DNA of 64,000 nt. It comes from Paralithodes platypus. Lineage: Eukaryota; Arthropoda; Malacostraca; Decapoda; Lithodidae. The stretch lies in NCBI GenBank assembly GCA_032716605.1, contig CM064509.1, positions 49,176,230 to 49,240,229 on the forward strand, given 5' to 3'. The translations under genes were made by a program, and so were the position numbers. This document shows positions 36,040-47,384 of the stretch, piece by piece (the first letter of the stretch is position 1; the number at the start of each line of letters is the position of its first letter). The notes below the pieces were generated by a model. It was given only the letters and a program-made list of their open reading frames with translations, was not told where the DNA came from and made no database searches.

Positions 36040-36635
36040 GTATCAGCAAGAATAAGGGGTTTAGAACCCACGGAGACGGTTGACCACACCTAACTTCTGG
36101 GAAGCTGTTTTAGCAAGAGTAGTAATATTATCTTTCCAAAAAAGCTCGGATGAAATATATACACCAAGAATATTGAGAGAAGATGAAGGGTTGATTTGTG
36201 TGTTGTTGAAGAGTAATTGATAGTCTTGTGGAAGATTGCAATGGGTAGACAGAAGGAATAGTTGGGTCATAGAGGCATTAAAAGTAAGAAGATTTTCTCT
36301 ACCTCAATCAGAAATAATCGATAGATCAGAAGATAGGCATGCCATGGCCCTGTTATGTGATATTTGGAGTTATTTCATGCTGGAGTGTTGTGAAAATCTG
36401 GTTGAATAATGTAAAGTAGAGTCAGCAGCATATGAGAGTGGATAGGACTAGAAGTTCAGATGAGGAGAACCTGAATGAATATTAAAAAGATAACTGGGGA
36501 CAGGACAGAACCCTGAGTTGATAGTTTGAGAAAGAGATTGATGGCCGTCCACAACTGCAGCTATGGAACGGTCGAGAGGAAAATAGAGACAAAGATACAG
36601 GACATAGAGGGATAGAAACCGAAGGAGGGTAATTT
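36040..36635 (-). pseudogene. LINE A RT fragment
   Basis: Minus-strand words include PSSSLNILGVYISSELFWKDNITTLAKTASQKLGVVNRL at 36200-36080 and, toward the other end, the RSIAAVVDGHQSL region near 36560. The order is that of family A RT. Indels break the YADD region. Truncated at both ends. Confidence 0.7.
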
Positions 36636-37079
36636 GAAAATTAGATATTTGTACCTGTTTCAACTCACAGTTGTTATTTCTTTGCCCCTAAGATGTATCC
36701 TATATGATTATATTTACTTTATGAAATATATTCATGATTGTTTACAGCATATATTAAGAGATGATCATTGTTGTACTTTTAACTGTATTATATATATACT
36801 TGTCAGTATGTCAGCTGGTGAACTGGGCACCGTAATTTCCATAATGGTAGGATAAGTATAGATAAGACACAGTTAGAAGTATAAACTGAAACATATATAA
36901 TTAATAATATATATAGCTATTTCGTAATCTACTTAAGCGCATCGTGTACTATCAACAGACTACACCTATTTAAAAAAACTAAATATAATACAAAATCAAA
37001 TAATACATGTAAACTTACCTAAGTACAGGGAATAAAACCAAAAAAACCAGACACGATCACAGAACTAGGTGTGGGGGTC
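36636..37079. other. no recognisable feature
   Basis: AT-rich, without coding motifs. Confidence 0.5.
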
Positions 37080-37387
37080 ACCGCCATAGCACAAGTGACT
37101 GTGGAGCTGCGCAGGAAAACAAAATTATACAAACAATTGATCGAATAATTTGACAAACTAATAATTTAGGACTTGTTCGAAACATTGAATTCCGTATTGA
37201 GCTTCTTGATGAGTAGTTTTTCTCCAATGAACGCATCTGTATGATGCCTAAGTTGTGCCAATATTTGAAAATCCATATCAGAGAAACGATGATAATTCTC
37301 ATGGGAGTGATTACGGACGGCATAAATGACCATCTTTTGTAAAAATCTACCTGACCTGTAACTTTTGCCATAATATTGGCAAAACAA
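37080..37387 (-). pseudogene. Penelope-like C-terminal (GIY-YIG-type) remnant
   Basis: The minus frame 37387-37166 reads CQYYGKSYRSGRFLQK near its start, then YAVRNHSHE, HHTDAFIGEKLLIKKLN and a stop. The spacing resembles the end of the GIY-YIG nuclease domain in Penelope-like elements, where an Arg and a late Glu are expected. The N-terminal part is lost at a (TA)n tract. It is a divergent family, not close to the 45-50 kb copies. Assignment is tentative. Confidence 0.45.
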
Positions 37388-37407
37388 AAAAATAAAAAAA
37401 TAAATAC

Positions 37408-37493
37408 TGTATATATATATATATACAGTATATATATATATATACAGTATTTATTTTTTTATTTTTTTGTATATATATATATATATATATATA
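37408..37493. repeat. (TA)n microsatellite with internal palindrome
   Basis: TA runs are interleaved with CAGTA and an AAATAAATA/TATTTATTT inverted pair. The 370-bp palindrome begins at its right edge. Confidence 0.9.
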
Positions 37494-37866
37494 GTAAAAC
37501 TCGCTAGGAAAATTGAAACAATGGAACACCAAGCTTTCGTCTATTCTCTCAAGACATCTTCAGGGTAATACAAGAAAACAGGGGGAGAGTGAGGCTTAAA
37601 TACCCGTCCTAAATCATCTGTGAGTTGCTAACTATCATATAAATATAAAAAGTGTTGCTATCCTACTGCCTGTTACAATTGTAACAGGCAGTAGGATAGC
37701 AACACGTTTTATATTTGTATGCTAGTTAGCAACTCACAGATGATTTAGGACGGGTATTTAAGCCTCACTCTCCCCCTGTTTTCTTGTATTACCCTGAAGA
37801 TGTCTTGAGAGAATAGACGAAAGCTTGTTGTTCCATTGTATCAATTTTCCTAGCGAGTTTTACTAC
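37494..37866. mobile_element. 370-bp palindrome of Penelope-type terminal sequence
   Basis: Two ~185-bp arms meet at the perfect centre CCTGTTACAATTGTAACAGG (about 37670-37689). Each arm carries CTGAAGA-T-GTCT..AGAC-GAAAG, on the minus strand at 37563-37533 and on the plus strand at 37794-37822. Arms differ at only a few bases. Both outer edges lie near (TA)n. This looks like two terminal sequences joined head to head. No coding content. Confidence 0.8.
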
Positions 37867-37907
37867 ACAATTTGATCACACGTATTTGTGATTTTACCTC
37901 CATATAG

Positions 37908-37909
<2 letters not shown>

Positions 37910-37945
<36 letters not shown>

Positions 37946-37947
37946 TG

Positions 37948-38021
<74 letters not shown>

Positions 38022-38066
38022 TGTATATATATATATATATCTTATCTATATATATACTGTATATAC
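37910..38066. repeat. (TA)n microsatellite
   Basis: About 150 bp of TA with CTGTATA interruptions, joining the palindrome flank to the SINE. Confidence 0.95.
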
Positions 38067-38628
38067 CTTCTTAGATCCAGGACATCTGGTTGTCTCCTCA
38101 TGGCCCAGTGCAAGCTTCGATTCATCAAAGCTGCATCACCACTGTCCCGCTGTTCCATATCACAGACTCGGACCCTCCTTCTCTGAAACGCCACCTATTG
38201 AGGTGCTTACTCACTAGGCACTGACTTCATAGAATATTATGAATAGGGGAATATTCATACAATGGTACTTTATTACAATCAGCGAGGGTATGTTTGTATG
38301 GCGTGTCGATGGGTTATGTAGTGGTGCAGTGAAACTAAGTCAGTCAGACAGTAGCTAAACCCACACTCCCTTAAAGGGGTAGGGAGGATCAGCAAGAAAA
38401 CATTGTTGATCCTTTAGTGGGAGAAAATTATGGAAGTGGGATTTCCAATCCCAACCCTCATGGGCTATCTGCACCACACAAGTGATGGGCAATGGGGTCG
38501 CCACATCCCTAAGCCTTTACACACAAATTCCATTCCAGTAATATCGTGCCAGTGACACATCAGGATTTGAACCCAGGATCTTTAGGATGCCAATCCTGTA
38601 GCAAGACCACTCTACTAGATCTACCATA
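38067..38628 (-). mobile_element. tRNA-derived SINE (copy 1)
   Basis: On the minus strand it begins at 38628 with a tRNA-like head: TAGTAGAGTGG as an A-box-like word, and GGGTTCAAATCCTG as a B box near 38578-38565. The body ends near 38067, where CACCTATTGAG and CTCAGAACG-like words match the copies at 50427 and 61835. An insertion around 38290-38400 is shared with 35995-36040. The internal pol III promoter would drive transcription. (TA)n flanks both sides. Confidence 0.75.
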
Positions 38629-38653
38629 TATATATATATATGTATATATACTG

Positions 38654-38684
<31 letters not shown>

Positions 38685-38690
38685 TATACG

Positions 38691-41600
38691 CTGCATGTCC
38701 AAAGGGACATAAGTGCCATTTTTTTAAATTTCGAGTAAATCGGTTTCAAAGTTTGGCAATATTAAAACGGGTGCCATTCTCAAACCCGTGAATAGAAATT
38801 GTTCAAATTTGGACTGAAGCTTCATGAATTACTCCTCTTCTATCCCATATGCAGTATTTGAAGGGTGCATGCATGGATTGCGTACAGGACCATGTTTTCC
38901 AAAAATTATCCAGGTTCAATAATAGAACAAATGTACAAAAAGTTACATTGCCAGGACTTTGGACGCAATTTTTTCATTTTAATCATTATAGAACACCACA
39001 AAAAGTTTATATGCACGATTCCCACCCATCCCTCACCCCACTGCATACCCCACGTAAGTTAGGTAAGTACGTAATCAACAGGTAAATACAGTATCTGAAA
39101 ACAGGTAGGTACCAAAATGTGAATATTACACAATAATATTGTAAACATTAATAACAGAAGACCAGAAACAGAAGGTTGAAGGTAGATAGGGTAGATAAGA
39201 GGCAGATTAGGTAGATAGGAGGCAGATTAGGTAGATTTGTAGCAGTAAGAAGGTAGATTCATAGTAGGCTGCATAGTAGCTTCAACACTCACTTTGCAGG
39301 GAAGCTTGAAGCAGGATGTTGGCAGCAGACTGGTCAGTAGAGTTGTAGTGGTTGTAGGTAGAGTTGTGGTAAAGTTGAGTTGTTGTAGTAGTCGTATAAT
39401 CCAAAAGAGTATTCCATACGCAAAGTCCAGGTGATGTCCGAGTCGTTACCATTAGGGGCCAAGTGGGGATGCAGTAGCGGTAGAGCTAGTTGCGGTCGAC
39501 GCCGGGCGGAAGCCGCTTGACAGCAACATATTCCCAGCTATCATCTTCCGGGTCGGGATTATCTAAGTCCTCAACTTCGATGTCATCATAAGGCTGGGGT
39601 AGATCTTGGCCCTGTTTGGTGAAGGGTAAATCAAGCCAACGCCTACCCCGGGTGTCTAGTAGGTTGAAGAGGAGCCGCGAATCCTGCAACTTTTCTGAGA
39701 TGAGCTTCACTACACCAGGATACTTGAGAGTCATGTCAATGTTGGCCAAGTTGAATTTGTTGTTGTATGTGGCCTTCTCGTGCATGAGGTGGATTCTTTT
39801 GTCTACTTTGGGGGTCTCGCGTTGAAAGTCATAAGTGCTCTTGATGATGTAGCCAGCTGGGTACGTCTCATCCACAACGAGCTGTCGGGCCTTGGAGAAA
39901 CCCTGAGATTAAGCATGACGAATTGCGACGGCATTCTTCAGATTCTTGAAGTCGTAAAAGCTTTCACGGTTCATGATGACCATGTTGTTCTCCTTCATCA
40001 CAGATGAGCGAATAATCCGTACATATTCCAAGGGTGAGTAGATGCTGCGATTGGCACGTATCTTCCTTTCAATGAGGCCAAATGCCCGGTCACAAGGCAG
40101 GAATGAGTGTCAGGTATCATGAAGACAAACTCGATCTTCTTGAGGCACTTGCTGTGAATCATGCGCAGGGCCATGAGCAGTATGTATACATTCTTGTTTT
40201 GCCCCGCACAGTTGTCACAGTAAATTCTGAGGTGATTAACAGGCCGGCCCCCATCAAGTTCATCTTCAAGCCACTTGCTGATCCAGATGGCAATCTCATC
40301 TGAGTCACGCTTCGCTGTTGTCTCCTCCCACACATACATATTTCCCTTGTTCTTGTTTAAGTCATACACACAGATATTATAAATCCACATCGTGCGTTTG
40401 TAGTAGGCAACACTAATATGTAGACGAGGACAGGGAAGGGTCTTTTGCAAGTCAATGGCGACAGTGCGAAGGTCAGAGTTGACTGAGGCTGCACGGCTGT
40501 CAACCTCAGCGAAGGACAATAATTTTTGTGGCACAGCTGCGGTTGTCTTATGATCATCGAACCGTTTCGAGTGCACTGCTGGACTTGTGTGGTTGTCCTC
40601 CATGTTTTTTATCTAAGACTTGAGAAGCTCGCAGGTGTTACAAAAATTCGTCTTCGGTGGCCTGAACACAATGTTGTAGTCGCGGGTAAATACCGTCTTG
40701 TAGAAGCAGGGACTCACGCACCCCTCCCCCTCATACTTGTTCTCCATCCATGCGACGCAGTTTAAGTGTAGGTCACAAATAGTTAGGCCACTTTCAAGGT
40801 ACCGCCTAAAGGGACTGTGAGCCCGGGAGTAGTAGCTAGCAGTGACGACCAAAGATCCGATGTGCTCATGGACATGTTGAAGTGGAGGACCTTCGATTTT
40901 CCTGGGGAACGGTTTACGGCCATGCTGGTCACGGGTTGGTGTGCCAGTGGGAGCTAATGCACGTTTCTTCATCAGAAGTACCAGTTTCTTATTGGTGATC
41001 CCATGGATGGATATGAAACGTTGGCGACAAACTTTAAAATCACTGTAATTCAATTTCACAAAATAGTTGTATGTATTGGTCCTTGTCGGTTCTTTTGCGT
41101 TGTATGGGCAGCTCTCACACCAGGCCTTGCAGATATTGATTTTGTTCATCATAGTCTCCGATCTTCCAAAGTGCACTAAATATTTCATTAACCTTCTCTA
41201 ATCCAAGTTTGTCAAAACATCCATCTTTACATGCTGGCCCAATTTCTTTTTAAGCATCAGCTTCTTGCTACGATAGGACATATGAGCCTCACCTCTGTTC
41301 CTTTTCACTTTGGCTATTGTTTTCTGCTATTTAGAGGGATCTGCAGTGCGTTTACGGACTTTTTTCACTACCCTATGAGGTGGCCTGGCTTCCTCACCAC
41401 CCTCAGCACGTCCCACATTGTCACCCTCACCACCTCCATTACCTGCCTCAGCAACTAGACCCACACCTGCATCACCACCATCATCCACACCTACCTCAGC
41501 ACCATAACCCTCACCACCTCCATCACCTGCCTCAGCAACTTGACCCACACCTGCATCACCACCCTCTGCACTCACACTGTCACTGTCACCACCCTCTGAA

Positions 41601-42441
41601 CTTTCACTCTCATCAACATCACCCTCAGTGCCACCTAAATCAGCCCCCTTCGTACCAGCCCCACTACCTGTGCCAACACTAGGCCTGTCAGGCCTACGTT
41701 TTCATTAACAAGACCCTGAAGTTCTTCAAAGTCACTCAAATCATAATCATTATCACTCGCATTACAATCCGGATCACGTACACTGTCATCATCACTGTCA
41801 TTGTCTATGCCAAACTCTCTGACTGGATTACGGCGTTCTTTTTTCCCGCCCCTGCCACCGCTGTAGAAGGCATTACACCGAATAAAAAAAAAATAAGAAT
41901 TCCAAGGCTGGGGGTCTTCGGGGGGTGAATCAGTATCGGACATTGTCGCAAAGCACTTCACAACTCGTAGGTAGCTGAAGAATGTGGTAGAAAGTTGTAT
42001 AAACTGGTAAATCCACAATATTATGGGAGCACACTGACGTACCACACGCAGGAAAGTAGCAAACATTGTGATTTTCCTCGGGATGTCACGCGCACGTAGC
42101 CCAGGCAGCCAATGGGAGCGCCCGGCAACTGAACCCCGAGTTCTCATTGGCCCTGCGCCAGCCTACTACCGTAACAGAGCGAGATCCCGAGAGACCTCAA
42201 GATGGCCGCTGTGATACAGGATGTTGTCCCCTTGCATTTCTGGCCAGATTTTGTGTGGGAATATTCCCCGAAGGCGTAGGAGCGAAAAAGTTACCTTTAC
42301 TTATACGATTTCAACCTTTAGAATATTGCGATTTAAGGGATATACAGACCACCCAGGGTTGGAAGAGGGGTCAATATAGTGATATATGCAATAAAAGTGG
42401 TTTTGCTCAAAATGTCGCTTATGTCCCTTTGGACTCGCCGC
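38691..42441 (-). mobile_element. DNA transposon with terminal inverted repeats, unassigned
   Basis: The terminal inverted repeats are GTCCAAAGGGACATAAGTGCC at 38697 and, inverted, GTCCAAAGGGACATAAGCGAC at 42434, with similarity extending to about 40 bp. Both contain the palindrome GTCCAAAGGGAC. Between them a transposase-like protein is encoded on the minus strand in pieces. The left end abuts (TA)n, so a target duplication cannot be read. The protein layout resembles Sola-type or similar DDE transposases in my memory, but I cannot confirm the superfamily. Confidence 0.75.
39486..42147 (-). pseudogene. DDE-like transposase, several frameshifts
   Basis: N-terminal part (from about 41943, MSDTDSPPEDPQPW): acidic, with DNDSDDDSVRDPDCNASDNDYD. 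A Gly/Val/Glu-rich repeat stretch follows near 41550-41400. The 41188-40613 frame has a Cys pair (CKAWCESC), VCRQRFISIHGITNKK, then SLVVTASYYSRAHSPFRRYLESGLTI and FRPPKTNFCNTCELLKS. The 40603-39998 frame has DLQKTLPCPRLHISVAYYKR, YVWEETTAKRDSDEI and YCDNCAGQNKN with a conserved Asp, then IPDTHSCLVTGH. The 39875-39486 frame ends in an acidic tail. At least three breaks separate the frames. The pattern is that of a cut-and-paste transposase, and the catalytic set is only partly evident. Confidence 0.65.
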
Positions 42442-42448
42442 ACCTTTT

Positions 42449-42525
42449 CAAAATTACAACCCACCTATTCTTTGGAAATTAATCTGATTAATTTCCAAAG
42501 AATAGGTGGGTTGTAATATTGAAAA
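42449..42525. repeat. perfect palindrome, ~35-bp arms
   Basis: The arm AATTACAACCCACCTATTC...TTTCCAAAG is repeated inverted after a few bases (centre near 42487). Part of the right arm recurs near 44119-44140 as the outer end of the larger inverted repeat. Confidence 0.85.
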
Positions 42526-42697
42526 TCCTTCTTCTGTTTGAACTTATCCTGGCCCTGAACGAGAAATACTAATATAACGGAAACTTACCGTATATCTTAT
42601 ACAGAATGTTTATTAAATATACAGTAGTGAAGTCTATGATCAACTGTCGAAATATTTCAACCGTATTATATTAAACTTGTAAGATTATATACAACAC

Positions 42698-42751
<54 letters not shown>

Positions 42752-42756
<5 letters not shown>

Positions 42757-43811
42757 GGTGTTATAAAACAACACTGACAGACCTCATCTGCTAATTAGTA
42801 AATAAAATAAGGAAGAAGATTATCTAAGGAGAAAATGCAAAATAATATGCCATTAATGATTTAAACCGCATAGAGTAAAATAATTAGTGACACCCAGGTA
42901 TGAGCTAAAATCCGAACACAGACTAGTGTCCCCCCTCCCCCCCAAATAGCCTACCTCTTGCCTCCCATCCCAGTTCGAATTTTTCTTCGAAGCTTTGGAG
43001 TCATAACGAATCTTCTCATGTGTTTAATCATCTGCTCGGCCATGGTGCTATCTTCTTCTGTCATAGTGATTTTATTTACCTTATAATATCACATAAATAT
43101 GGATTGTCGTTATTTAGGTGTGTCTCTGCCTTTGTTAATTTATACTCGTTAAGTCCAAGTGACGTAAATTGTTTGTTTTGGGTACCATTAGATGATTTTA
43201 AATATTCATTAGTGAACACCGTATACTTGTATGTCTACAGCTACGTAAAATTGTCAAACTTCAACCATAAAACTGATAAACATATTTATTTAGTACTCTG
43301 TGATAGTAGTAACGTAATGAGGTATTTGTATTGAAACAGTAAATTGCGCAGGAACAATTTTTTCCCATTCAAACAGTTTCACGAACGATTAAATTACCTA
43401 TAGCAGTGTTCGGATACCTGACCCAGACTTGAGATTCATTATTTTACCTCTTGGTCATCGTTACAAATGGTGCATATCTTTTTACGCTACTTGGATTATA
43501 ATACTTAGCAGTTTTCTTCTAATTGCAAAATATCATTACCAATTTTATGTTACTTTGATATTGTAATTATTCATATGTGATTAGGTCATTAGATAATATT
43601 ATCTCCTCTTTACCTTTTTTACTTGGTAATCATTCATATTATGTATCATATGTTTTGTGCTGAGCTCAGAACCCTGTTTTGCTACATTTCTAAATAACCA
43701 TTTATCTCCGTTACAATATATTTTTGGTAAAAATAGAATAGAAATGTGTATTATATATTTTTATCAATGTGGTCGTCATACTCTGGCAGTGTTGTTTTAA
43801 AACACCCTGTA
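42752..43811. mobile_element. TA-flanked MITE (mariner/Tc-type ends)
   Basis: The element 42754-43809 has ~27-bp inverted ends, CAGGGTGTTATAAAACAACACTGACAG-like and CTGGCAGTGTTGTTTTAAAACACCCTG-like, next to TA on both sides. It is AT-rich and has no transposase. It is inserted within the (TA)n loop of the larger fold-back. Open frames inside show no motif. Confidence 0.8.
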
Positions 43812-43935
<124 letters not shown>

Positions 43936-44142
43936 GTGTTGTATATAATCTTACAAGTTTAATATAATACGGTTGAAATATTTCGACAGTTGATCATAGA
44001 CTTCACTACTGTATATTTAATAAATATTCTGTATAAGATATACGGTAAGTTTCCGTTATATTAGTACTTTTCGTTCAGGGCCAGGATAAGTTCAAACAGA
44101 AGAAGGGTTTTCAATATTACAACCCCCCTATTCTTTGGAATG

Positions 44143-44779
44143 ATAAATTCCCGTAAGAGGTTATCACTCTGGATGCTATTCACTGATTGACTTATTTCAG
44201 CTTCTAGTTTTAAGTCGTAATATTTATACAAATCAAAAGGAAAATATAATCAGAGTAACCAATGATTTGTTACTTTTCAAGTGAATATATAATGAAGCTG
44301 ACCAAAGCATGCTGAAGTGTGTGATATACCTGTATGTATTTTCATGATAATCAGTTTCCTTATTACATAAATATTTCCAAATTTTCGGCCACTCGCCTAT
44401 AATCTTGACTAACTAATTAGCTAGAACTCATATGTCTCAAATATTTCTATACTTCGGAAAGATTTGGTGTCATCCTTTTAATATTCCGACATTAATCTAA
44501 CTGATTACTCTTGTTTAGAGACGAACTGGGCAAATATTCCTCGCCCGTCTCAACATGAAACCAAAAATGTTTAGATCTTTACATATGAGATTTAATTACC
44601 AATGACATATCTTAATAATCCTAAATTTCTAACTACCTATTAGTGTATCTCTTTCCTAACAATGAAAAACTATTCCTTAAACTCAGTTTTACTTATATTA
44701 CATGAATTGACTGTCTTGTTTGGTACCACATTAAGTATATCTGACAAATACATGCGAGTTACATAATTAAATGTTTTTA
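44143..44779. other. no recognisable feature
   Basis: AT-rich unique-looking sequence without coding motifs. Confidence 0.5.
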
Positions 44780-45065
44780 CTCTCAGACGGGATTTGAACC
44801 ATGGACAATCAGGACGAAAGTCCATGCTTTAATCATATACACAACGGCATGATAAAGAATAGTTAACTATTTCGTATTAATATTAAGGAGATGGAAAAAT
44901 CCGTCTTGGAGAAAGTATGGAATGAAATACTTTCACCATGTAGGATTTCTCCATCTCCTAAATATGAACATAAAATGGTTAACTATCCTTTATATCACTA
45001 AGGTATAGTTGATTAAAGCATGAACTCTCGTCCCGACTGTACGTAGTTCGAATCCCAGCTGAGAG
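44780..45065. repeat. palindromic element with tRNA-like ends
   Basis: 286 bp starting CTCTCAG and ending CTGAGAG. Both ends read inward-facing tRNA-like sequence of about 65 bp, with B-box words GGTTCAAATCC (minus, 44800-44790) and AGTTCGAATCCC (plus, 45045-45056). A second inverted pair lies inside: 44887-44902 GGAGATGGAAAAATCC against 44943-44958 GGATTTCTCCATCTCC. I do not call either end a functional tRNA gene, because the acceptor stems do not close convincingly. Confidence 0.7.
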
Positions 45066-45135
45066 AAAAATAAATAAATACAAAAATACAATATATATAT
45101 ATACAGTATATATATATATATATATATATTATATA

Positions 45136-45187
<52 letters not shown>

Positions 45188-45551
45188 GTAAAGCCAGGTA
45201 ATAAATTTTCTTTAATACATACGAGGTTGAAAGAAATGGCAATTTCTGCGTTGGAAATTTTATTATTCAAAGTTTCCAATGATGATGAGTTTTCGCTGGG
45301 TGGCAGGAAGTAGATGAAGGAGATGAGCAAAATTCATGGTGGTACAGGGTTACATTAAAGTACATGAAGATACAGGATATACGACGCGTTTCACTGGACA
45401 ACCAGCATTATCAAGTAAGGAAGGAATGATATAAAAGGTAAACAGGAAGGGTATATATAGAGGGTGGAGGATCAGAGGAGGCGGAAAACAGGGGGCAAAA
45501 GTCTGCTATTGGTGGAAGGGTAAACTAGGAGAGAGAAAGGGGGTAACCGCT

Positions 45552-47384
45552 TCACGCATGCGCACTGGATGCGGGATGGTGGTCGATAGGTGGGGTCGAA
45601 GCTGATTGGCTGCGTGTCGAGGGGCGTGGCCTAAGTTGTGTGGCGGAAGACGAAGCTGAAGGAGGTAGCGCGGGGGGCTGCGTCAAGGGCACCGGGGGGC
45701 GAGGAGGGGTGTTAGGTCCTGTAGGGTAGTGCCTTTTGGCAGAAGGAAGGATCTGAAGGTTCAGAGTTTGGTTGTTGATGTTGGGATGTAAGGCTTGGAT
45801 ATATAAAGCTTCGAGTATAGGTAATCTCCTTGGGTCACTTTCTTTATCGAGTATGGTGGTGTGTTTCTCTAACTCGTTGCGTGTGAGGTGAGGGTGGTTA
45901 GGGGTGAGATAGTGGTCTTTGATAGCTCCAGCCTGAAGGTGAAGAGTTAACCGACGTGAAAGACGAGTCTGCGTCATACCAATATAGGAATGAGGTCCAC
46001 AGTCCTCATAATTACAGGTATGTTGGTAAATGACGTGATCGTCGGTCATCGGGCTCTTTATCTTGGTGGAGGCTGGTTTGTTGCGGAGAACGAGGTTGGA
46101 GGTCTTGGGGGATTTGTAATAAATTATTAATTTGATTTTGTTTTCCGGGTTGGTTGGGTGGACATGCTTGGAGATTATTTCTTTTAAGACGGCCTCGTCA
46201 TTTTTGTGTTCAGAGGACATGTAATTGCGGTAGAAGATCTTAATTTCATTGGGGGGGTCAATGTTGGGAGGGCTTTGGGTGTACCATTTTTCAAGATGGT
46301 GGTTGATGGTGCTGGAGATGTCGGAGTTGGAGTATCCGTTATTTACTAAAACTTGGGATAGTCTTTCTAGTTCCTGGTGGGTGTCGGCCCAGGTAGAGCA
46401 GTGCGTGAGGGCTCTCCTAACATAGGCGGAGATGGAGGATAGAAGATAACGGCGGGGGCATTCACTATCACCGTTGAGGCATTGTCCTGTGTTAGTTGGT
46501 TTAATGTAGACGGTGGTTTTGAACCCATGGTCGTTCAGAGCTACGAGGATGTCGAGGAAGGGGAGTTGTCCATTGTTAGATTTTTCAAAGGTGAAGTTAA
46601 GTCCGGAGGAGGTCATGAAGCGATGCTGGAGTCCCTGTAGTTCGTGGAGGTCCTTGATTTGCACGAAGATGTCATCCACGTATCTACAGTAGACGGCTGG
46701 TCGTTGGGCAGCTAGGAGCTCTTCCTCGATGGTACCCATGAAAAAGTTCGCAAAAAGAACTCCTAGGGGGCTGCCCATCGCCACATCGTCTATCTGCTTG
46801 TACATGTTGCCCCGGGGGCAAAGGAAGGGGGCCTCCTTGGTACATAGCTCCAGTAGTGTTTTCAGGGCCTTCTCCGGGATGTCCAGTGTAGGTGTATCAG
46901 GGCAATGATAAATTCGACGTAGAATCATGTCAATGGTCCTATCCACTGGCACGTTGGTGAACAGGCTTTCTACGTCGAGAGAGGCGATTGTGTGGTTGTT
47001 GTTACAGGGGGCGTCTCGTAAAATTTCCAAGAAATCGTGGGCTGAGTTAAGGTTGAATTGGCTGGGCACGTAGGGGGTGAGGAGGTTGTTCAGGGCCTTG
47101 GCGATCTGGTAGGTGGCAGTGGGGATCTGGGAGATGATGGGGCGGAGGGGGTTCCCAGGTTTGTGTGTTTTGATGGTTCCGTACGCATAACCAGGGGTGT
47201 ATTCTCCGACGAGTTGTTTAAGGTGGATCCCTCCTTGTTTGGCGTTGATGGCGGTGATGGTGGTGTTGGCAATACGTTTGATTTCGTCGGTTGGGTTGCG
47301 GGTGATCTTTTTAAATTTAGTGTTGTCACTTAAGATGACGTACATTTTTCTAAGATATTCCTCCTTGTCATGGATCACGAGGCA
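45552..47384 (-). CDS. Penelope-like reverse transcriptase with GIY-YIG-type domain
   Basis: 608 codons. RT: YGTIKTHKPGNPLRPIIS, ASLDVESLFTNVPVDRTID with the first catalytic Asp, VAMGSPLGVLFANFFM, and YCRYVDDIFVQI with the catalytic YVDD, then FEKSNNGQLPFLDILV. All are intact. The C-terminal region has a Cys/His-bearing HTCNYEDCGPHSYIGMTQTRLSRRLTLH, which fits the YIG half of a GIY-YIG nuclease with its Arg and His. The later DKESDPRRLPILEALYIQALHPNINNQ has the expected Glu. A Pro/Ser-rich tail ends the protein. RT copies the element and the nuclease makes the target cut. It is upstream-frameshifted, otherwise complete. Confidence 0.92.
   Translation of the reverse strand, partial: CLVIHDKEEYLRKMYVILSDNTKFKKITRNPTDEIKRIANTTITAINAKQGGIHLKQLVGEYTPGYAYGTIKTHKPGNPLRPIISQIPTATYQIAKALNNLLTPYVPSQFNLNSAHDFLEILRDAPCNNNHTIASLDVESLFTNVPVDRTIDMILRRIYHCPDTPTLDIPEKALKTLLELCTKEAPFLCPRGNMYKQIDDVAMGSPLGVLFANFFMGTIEEELLAAQRPAVYCRYVDDIFVQIKDLHELQGLQHRFMTSSGLNFTFEKSNNGQLPFLDILVALNDHGFKTTVYIKPTNTGQCLNGDSECPRRYLLSSISAYVRRALTHCSTWADTHQELERLSQVLVNNGYSNSDISSTINHHLEKWYTQSPPNIDPPNEIKIFYRNYMSSEHKNDEAVLKEIISKHVHPTNPENKIKLIIYYKSPKTSNLVLRNKPASTKIKSPMTDDHVIYQHTCNYEDCGPHSYIGMTQTRLSRRLTLHLQAGAIKDHYLTPNHPHLTRNELEKHTTILDKESDPRRLPILEALYIQALHPNINNQTLNLQILPSAKRHYPTGPNTPPRPPVPLTQPPALPPSASSSATQLRPRPSTRSQSASTPPIDHHPASSAHA

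Noticed and set aside
36636..37079. Short open frames
   Set aside because: No motif, AT-rich composition, lengths expected by chance.
41380..41682. His/Pro-rich plus-strand frame
   Set aside because: Antisense of the Gly/Val/Glu repeat in the transposase N-terminal region.
44780..45065. Functional tRNA genes at each end of the palindrome
   Set aside because: B boxes are good but the acceptor stems do not pair convincingly and the two copies form an inverted element.
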